Positions 59,536 to 64,000 of a DNA stretch of 64,000 nt are shown in pieces. The stretch covers positions 62,001 to 126,000 of the forward strand of contig NZ_FOMH01000012.1 of NCBI RefSeq assembly GCF_900112575.1. Direction: 5' to 3'. The translations under genes and the position numbers were made by a program. The notes beneath the pieces were generated by a model. It did not search any database, was not told the origin of the DNA, and worked only from the letters and a program-made list of their open reading frames with translations. The DNA is from Flavobacterium phragmitis. GTDB taxonomy: Bacteria; Bacteroidota; Bacteroidia; Flavobacteriales; Flavobacteriaceae. Each line of letters starts with the position of its first letter. Position 1 is the stretch's first letter.

Positions 59536-59565
59536 CAAATTTAGTTATTAATTTAGCGACTGCAA
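59536..59565 (-). promoter_or_regulatory. Promoter of the bamD operon
   Basis: On the minus strand, TTG (59565-59563), a 19-base gap and TAAATTTG (59543-59536). Transcription should begin within the small CCACCGAA/TTCGGTG hairpin that follows (59518-59534). Confidence 0.7.
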
Positions 59566-59605
59566 AATAATTTTTTAGTATCTTAAAATACTAACACTTT
59601 AACAA

Positions 59606-60487
59606 TTATTTAATGCTGTTTTTTACAAACTCATTCAGTCGCTCTGCTAAAGAATCATCTACAGAAACTAATGGAAGTCGAACAGTATTATCAGCAATTC
59701 CAAGAGCTTGGAAGATTTGTTTGATTCCAGCTGGATTTCCTTGCTCGAAAATCATATCGATACTGTCTGATAAAAAGTAATGTGTTTTGAATGCATCTGC
59801 CACTTTTTTGTTTAGTCCTAAACGAATCATTTCTGAAAATTCTTTCGGAAAACCTTGACCAATTACAGAAATCACTCCTGCTCCACCTGCCAAAACGATT
59901 GGTAATGCCAGCATATCATCTCCAGAAATCACTAAGAAATCTTTTGGAGCATTTTTAATAATCTGCATTGCTTGAGCCATGTCTCCTGCTGCTTCTTTTA
60001 TTGCAACAACGTTTTCAAAATCATTAGCTAAACGAATTACCGTTGAAGGAAGCATATTGCTTGAAGTTCTTCCTGGAACATTATATAAGATTACAGGAAT
60101 TGGAGATGCTTCAGCAATTGCTTTAAAATGCTGATAAATCCCTTCTTGCGTAGGTTTATTGTAATATGGAGAAACAGACAATATTGCTTCAAAAGCACTA
60201 AAATCTCTTGTTTTTAATTCTTCAACAATCTGCATAGTATTATTCCCTCCAACTCCTAAAACTAGAGGTAATCTTCCCTTATTCACATCAATCACTGTCT
60301 TTATAACCAGCTCTTTTTCTTCTGATGTAAGGGTAGCATTTTCTGCTGTTGTCCCCATAACCACAAGATATTCAACCCCTCCATCGATAGAGAAGTTTAC
60401 AATTCGCTGTAAAGCCTCGATGTCAACTGAAAAATCTTTTTTAAATGGTGTTACTAGCGCAACTCCAGTTCCTATTAATGATTGCAT
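59606..60487 (-). CDS. dapA: 4-hydroxy-tetrahydrodipicolinate synthase
   Basis: Condenses pyruvate and aspartate semialdehyde for lysine and diaminopimelate synthesis. 293 residues: [30 protein letters not shown] (the TTGE equivalent), [16 protein letters not shown], the catalytic Tyr in [12 protein letters not shown] and the Schiff-base Lys in VAIKEAAGD. It is 15 bases downstream of the DUF6913 gene. Confidence 0.96.
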   Translation of the reverse strand: MQSLIGTGVALVTPFKKDFSVDIEALQRIVNFSIDGGVEYLVVMGTTAENATLTSEEKELVIKTVIDVNKGRLPLVLGVGGNNTMQIVEELKTRDFSAFEAILSVSPYYNKPTQEGIYQHFKAIAEASPIPVILYNVPGRTSSNMLPSTVIRLANDFENVVAIKEAAGDMAQAMQIIKNAPKDFLVISGDDMLALPIVLAGGAGVISVIGQGFPKEFSEMIRLGLNKKVADAFKTHYFLSDSIDMIFEQGNPAGIKQIFQALGIADNTVRLPLVSVDDSLAERLNEFVKNSIK

Positions 60488-60502
60488 ATTTTAATTTATA
60501 AT

Positions 60503-61015
60503 TTATTGTATATTTTTTAAATACCTAAACAATTCCGACACGAACAGTTTATAGTTTTCTAATTCCGTATTAATCATCAAACGATTCAAATTATTATCTA
60601 CAGAGGCAAATCCAACTTTGAATTGGGCCTTTGATTGGTTTGTAATCATCATTAAGAATCTATTCTCTTCATTATAATAACTCAGCAAAAGATCAAATTT
60701 TGAATTTACAAATTCATTCACAAAGTCTTCTGCAATTTCCCCCTTCCAATTAATATGACTTTTGCCAAAAGTAGGTCGCAAATACGTTTCTTTTTTCTTG
60801 AATTTTGCATTGTAAGCCAGAACTTTTATGTTTTCTGGAGCAATTCCTTGAAGTGTTAGCTCTTTTATCAACATTTCTGAATGACTTAAACTACTCTCAT
60901 CTATCAATAAACCAATTGTTTGAACGTTCTTTGAAAAGTCCGTTTTTTTTTGATTACTCCAGTTATTTTTTAATGATTTTTTTACAAAAAATTCCTTTAT
61001 ATAATTCAAAAACAT
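60503..61015 (-). CDS. DUF6913 family protein
   Basis: 170 residues: KNVQTIGLLIDESSLSHSEMLIKELTLQGI, NIKVLAYNAKFKKKET, FVNSKFDLLLSYYNEENRFLMMITNQSKAQFKVGFA, an alpha/beta pattern. The family is found next to dapA in many Bacteroidota. Function unknown. No signal peptide or membrane span. Confidence 0.85.
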   Translation of the reverse strand: MFLNYIKEFFVKKSLKNNWSNQKKTDFSKNVQTIGLLIDESSLSHSEMLIKELTLQGIAPENIKVLAYNAKFKKKETYLRPTFGKSHINWKGEIAEDFVNEFVNSKFDLLLSYYNEENRFLMMITNQSKAQFKVGFASVDNNLNRLMINTELENYKLFVSELFRYLKNIQ

Positions 61016-61062
61016 AGTACTTTTACCAGATTACAAAATTAATTATTTAAGTTTCATTTAAA

Positions 61063-61842
61063 ATGGTAAAACTAAAAAAGTATAACGGATTTTTAAAACT
61101 TTTTGTTATATTCTTAACACTTTTTTCAATATTTTCTTGTAGCCCAAAAAACTACAACCTAACCAAGATAGAAGGAAAACAGCTTCCAGTTACTGAAAAA
61201 GCTGGCGAAACTCCCACAATCGAAGCTTTTATAAAGCCTTATCGCGATCATATCAACCAAGACTTAGACAACGTTTTAGCCTATTGTCCTGAAACGCTGG
61301 ATAAGAGTACTGGAAAATGGCAGACCAACATTGGAAGTTTGTTGGCCGATGTGTGTTTACAAAGAGGCAATCTAGTTTTTAAAGCTCGTGAGAAAAAAGA
61401 TATTGATGTATGCCTTTTAAATCACGGCGGTATTCGTGCTATTCTCCCAAAAGGAAATGTAACCACAAGAACGGCTTTTGAAATTATGCCTTTTGAAAAC
61501 AATTTGGTTGTTATTGCTCTAAAGGGCGAACAAATCTTAGACATTGCTGCTTATATTATAAAGGAGAAAAAACCGCAACCTTTGTCTGGAATGACTTTTA
61601 CAATTGCAAAAGACAATACGGCAAAGAATATTATGGTACAAGGAAAACCGCTTGACTTAAATAAAACGTATTATGTTGCTACAAATGATTATTTGGCAAA
61701 TGGCGGCGACAGTATGACTTTTTTCGCAAAAGGAACTGAGAAATTTGATTTGAACTATAAGCTTAGAAATGTTTTAATCGATTATTTTAAAGAAGTGGAC
61801 ACTGTTGTAGCTCCTAAAAACGTCAGAATTACCGAAGAATAG
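61063..61842 (+). CDS. 5'-nucleotidase C-terminal domain lipoprotein
   Basis: 259 residues. Lipoprotein signal with lipobox FSCSPK (Cys near 27). The mature part is the substrate-binding C-terminal domain of UshA/CpdB-type 5'-nucleotidases: IGSLLADVCLQRGN, VCLLNHGGIRAILPKGNVT (NxGGIR) and YYVATNDYLANGGDSMTFF. Its catalytic half is the next gene; the two together would make one full enzyme. Confidence 0.92.
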   Translation: MVKLKKYNGFLKLFVIFLTLFSIFSCSPKNYNLTKIEGKQLPVTEKAGETPTIEAFIKPYRDHINQDLDNVLAYCPETLDKSTGKWQTNIGSLLADVCLQRGNLVFKAREKKDIDVCLLNHGGIRAILPKGNVTTRTAFEIMPFENNLVVIALKGEQILDIAAYIIKEKKPQPLSGMTFTIAKDNTAKNIMVQGKPLDLNKTYYVATNDYLANGGDSMTFFAKGTEKFDLNYKLRNVLIDYFKEVDTVVAPKNVRITEE

Positions 61843-61885
61843 ATCAACAAAAAGAATATTAGCATTCCTGCAAAAAATATAAAAA

Positions 61886-62797
61886 ATGAAAAGAAGAGAG
61901 TTTATCGAAAAAACAGCAGCGAGTACTGCCCTACTAAGTTTAGGATTGTCTTTGAGCAGTTTTGGAACAAACGATATTAAACATTTAACAATTCTACATA
62001 CCAACGATGTGCACAGTCATATCGATCCCTTTCCTGCTGATGATCCGCGTAATCCAAATAAAGGAGGTGTTTCTCGTCGTGCGGCATTGATTGAATCTAT
62101 TCGAAAAGAAAATCCTAATGTTCTTTTATTAGATGCCGGAGACATTTTTCAAGGAACTCCTTATTTTAATTATTACGGAGGCGAATTGGAGTTCAAATTA
62201 ATGAGTATGATGAAGTATGATGCATCTACTATTGGAAATCATGATTTTGATAATGGCTTGGACGGATTATACGCTCAGCTTCCGCACGCTACTTTTGATT
62301 TCATCAACTCCAATTATGATTTCAAAAATACCGTTATGGACGGACATGTAAAACCTTATAAAATTTTCAATAAAAACGGAATTAAAGTTGGCGTTTTTGG
62401 TGTTGGAATTGAATTACAAGGTTTAGTAGATAAAAAATTGTATTTAGAAACGGTTTACAACAATCCGGTTGAAATCGCTCAGGATATGACCAAACTTTTA
62501 AAACACGAACAAAAATGTGATTTGGTAATTTGTCTTTCGCATTTAGGTTATAAATACAAAGATGATCCGGAAAAAATCAGTGACTTGAAATTTGCTGAGC
62601 AAACTCAGGATATCGATTTAATTATTGGTGGTCACACTCATACTTTCTTAGATAAACCAACCGTTGTAAAAAACAAAGCCGGTAAAGATGTTTTGGTAAA
62701 TCAAGTGGGTTGTTACGGAATCAATTTAGGTCGTATTGATTTTTACTTTGATAAAGATAAAGCTCATACCAACCAAGGTACCACTATTGTTGTATAG
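61886..62797 (+). CDS. 5'-nucleotidase N-terminal metallophosphatase (Tat-exported)
   Basis: 303 residues. A twin-arginine signal (MKRREFIEKTAASTALLSLG) replaces a Sec signal. Metallophosphoesterase motifs: ILHTNDVHSHIDPF, LLLDAGDIFQGTPYFN, STIGNHDFDNG, and GGHTHTFLD, binding two metal ions. It ends before the C-terminal substrate domain, which is encoded 43 bases upstream. The last 14 bases overlap the convergent membrane-protein gene. Confidence 0.92.
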   Translation: MKRREFIEKTAASTALLSLGLSLSSFGTNDIKHLTILHTNDVHSHIDPFPADDPRNPNKGGVSRRAALIESIRKENPNVLLLDAGDIFQGTPYFNYYGGELEFKLMSMMKYDASTIGNHDFDNGLDGLYAQLPHATFDFINSNYDFKNTVMDGHVKPYKIFNKNGIKVGVFGVGIELQGLVDKKLYLETVYNNPVEIAQDMTKLLKHEQKCDLVICLSHLGYKYKDDPEKISDLKFAEQTQDIDLIIGGHTHTFLDKPTVVKNKAGKDVLVNQVGCYGINLGRIDFYFDKDKAHTNQGTTIVV

Positions 62798-63476
62798 GTT
62801 TCTTTTGAATTCTGGCTTTTTCTAAAAAGTATTCTACCATAAAGAAATAAGCCAGAATTTGGGTTACATCTCGTATTAAAACCAAAACGATAGAATACGA
62901 GAAATATTCGTTGAAAATATAAAAGATGTCTGAGAAAATGTAGCTTATCGCCATTAAAGACATTAATAGTGTAATATGAGTTCCTTTTGTGATGTAACTT
63001 ACAAAACAGAAATAACTCATTATACTTAAAACAATACCATAAAAAGTATACAGCAAGTTGAATTTCTTCATATTATCAAGCTGTAAACTCAAAACAGAAA
63101 TCAAAAGATAAACAATAAAAACTACCACTATAGAAATGGGCAGAATATCTCGTTTTGTCAATTTTATTCTGTCATGCTCAGTAATAAAAATTTTTACAAT
63201 TAGAAGATAAACAATTAAGAAACTAATTACTGCTCCTAATTCAGAGCTTTCTATATCCATTAAATCGTAAACTTGTCCGATAAAGCAGAAAAAGAAAATT
63301 GCTCCCTCGGTTTTTCCAATTTGAAATTCACTGCTGATTAAAAAGTAGATAAAAATAGCCGGAAGAACAATCGCTTTGGCATAAGTCGCAAAAAAGTCCT
63401 GTTGTGCCCAATCAAAAATAATGGTACACAACAAGGCGAAAAAAAACAAAATTAACGACGGTTTATTCGCTTTCAT
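62784..63476 (-). CDS. Polytopic membrane protein of unknown function (YhhN-like pattern)
   Basis: 230 residues with seven to eight hydrophobic spans and few charged loops (ITEHDRIKLTKRD in the middle; KARIQKKPIQQ at the C-terminus). The pattern resembles YhhN/TMEM86-like proteins, but I see no decisive motif. It overlaps ligA by 14 bases at its start and the nucleotidase gene by 14 bases at its end. Confidence 0.72.
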   Translation of the reverse strand: MKANKPSLILFFFALLCTIIFDWAQQDFFATYAKAIVLPAIFIYFLISSEFQIGKTEGAIFFFCFIGQVYDLMDIESSELGAVISFLIVYLLIVKIFITEHDRIKLTKRDILPISIVVVFIVYLLISVLSLQLDNMKKFNLLYTFYGIVLSIMSYFCFVSYITKGTHITLLMSLMAISYIFSDIFYIFNEYFSYSIVLVLIRDVTQILAYFFMVEYFLEKARIQKKPIQQ

Positions 63477-64000
63477 TTAATTTGTTTATAAAATCTTCTT
63501 CCGATAATATAGGTATATTTAATTTAGTTGCTTTTTCTAATTTAGCTGGCCCCATATTATCTCCCGCAACGACAAAGTCGGTTTTTGCAGAAATAGAACT
63601 TCCTACTTTCCCCCCATTATCCTCTATCGCTTTCTTTAATTCATCTCTTGAAAATTGGCTGAAAACTCCTGAAACTACAAAAGTTTTACCAATAAATTTC
63701 TCGGTAGCATTTGGGTTGATTTTTTCTACAATTTCAAATTGTATTCCGTAACTTTTTAGGCGTTCTATAATGATTTTATTTTCTTCATTTTCAAAGAATT
63801 CGATAACGCTTTTTGCAATTCTTTCTCCAATTTCATCAACCAAAATCAAATCCATCAAAGAAGCTTGGCTTAAAGCATCTATATTTTTATAATGTTTCGC
63901 TAATTTTTTAGCTACTGTTTCGCCGACAAAACGAATTCCTAATGCAAACAGTACGCTCTCAAAAGGAATTTCTTTTGATTTTTGAACTCCATTCACCAGA
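63463..64000 (-). CDS. ligA: NAD-dependent DNA ligase, C-terminal part (5' end outside window)
   Basis: About 179 C-terminal residues, open to the window edge. The segment LVNGVQKSKEIPFESVLFALGIRFVGETVAKKLAKH is the helix-hairpin-helix region of LigA, followed by VDEIGERIAKSVIEFFEN and the BRCT domain (IGKTFVVSGVFSQFSRDELKKAIEDNGGKVGSSISAKTDFVVAGDNMGPAKLEKATKL). The catalytic nucleotidyltransferase domain lies beyond the edge. It overlaps the membrane-protein gene by 14 bases. Confidence 0.95.
   Translation of the reverse strand, partial: LVNGVQKSKEIPFESVLFALGIRFVGETVAKKLAKHYKNIDALSQASLMDLILVDEIGERIAKSVIEFFENEENKIIIERLKSYGIQFEIVEKINPNATEKFIGKTFVVSGVFSQFSRDELKKAIEDNGGKVGSSISAKTDFVVAGDNMGPAKLEKATKLNIPILSEEDFINKLNESE

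Overview
The window is AT-rich chromosomal DNA of a Bacteroidota bacterium, most likely a Flavobacterium species. The evidence is the arginine/proline operon order, RprX/RprY, FabV, RpoZ-like omega, DUF4835 (PorD-like), DUF6913, a pectate lyase with a type IX secretion (T9SS) tail, promoters of the TTG-N17/19-TAnnTTTG type, TTG starts, and no Shine-Dalgarno sequences. I saw no tRNA, rRNA, CRISPR array, prophage or canonical insertion sequence.

Layout. 1-6273: an exported endonuclease/exonuclease/phosphatase-like protein (cut by the window edge), agmatine deiminase and N-carbamoylputrescine amidase (putrescine synthesis), separated by a propeller lipoprotein and an OmpA-type porin. 6377-9000: a ParE/RelE-like toxin-antitoxin pair, a small lipoprotein, a DUF808 membrane protein and an unlisted 39-residue membrane protein. 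9105-14621: ClpB, a YtxJ-like bacilliredoxin and two tandem DUF2157 membrane proteins. 14880-16198: a pectate lyase whose T9SS sorting tail is put out of frame by a run of ten A. 16274-27277: a ten-gene arginine/proline operon read leftward (GNAT-argG-argC-argD-proA-proB-argF'-argB-argE-argH), with a good promoter, a roughly 320-base structured leader, and a different palindrome in most junctions. 27749-36375: M1 peptidase, aldose epimerase, GNAT, envelope proteins, SmpB, a Fic protein and Pcm. 36685-43954: Gfo/Idh oxidoreductase, hydroxybutyryl-CoA dehydrogenase, YggS, a four-helix-bundle gene embedded in an array of CAATNN repeats, an exonuclease/GIY-YIG fusion, a K+ channel, MiaA and an acyl-ACP thioesterase. 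44152-48127: a tight five-gene operon built around RtcB (RNA ligase) and PrfH (release factor homologue). 48214-48391: a candidate 6S-like RNA. 48622-64000: RprY/RprX, CoaE, a glycosyltransferase, FabV, a RecN-PorD-CoaBC-RpoZ-BamD operon, DapA, a split 5'-nucleotidase, a membrane protein and the C-terminal end of LigA.

Most of the window is core metabolism. Two loci look like candidate systems beyond standard annotation: the RtcB/PrfH operon with two unrecognised proteins (one rich in Cys-x-x-Cys pairs) and a Lys-tailed TPR protein, and the four-helix-bundle gene whose flanks share an 18-base direct repeat starting exactly at stop codons and a 32-base inverted repeat. The arginine leader and the hairpin RNA are the best non-coding candidates.
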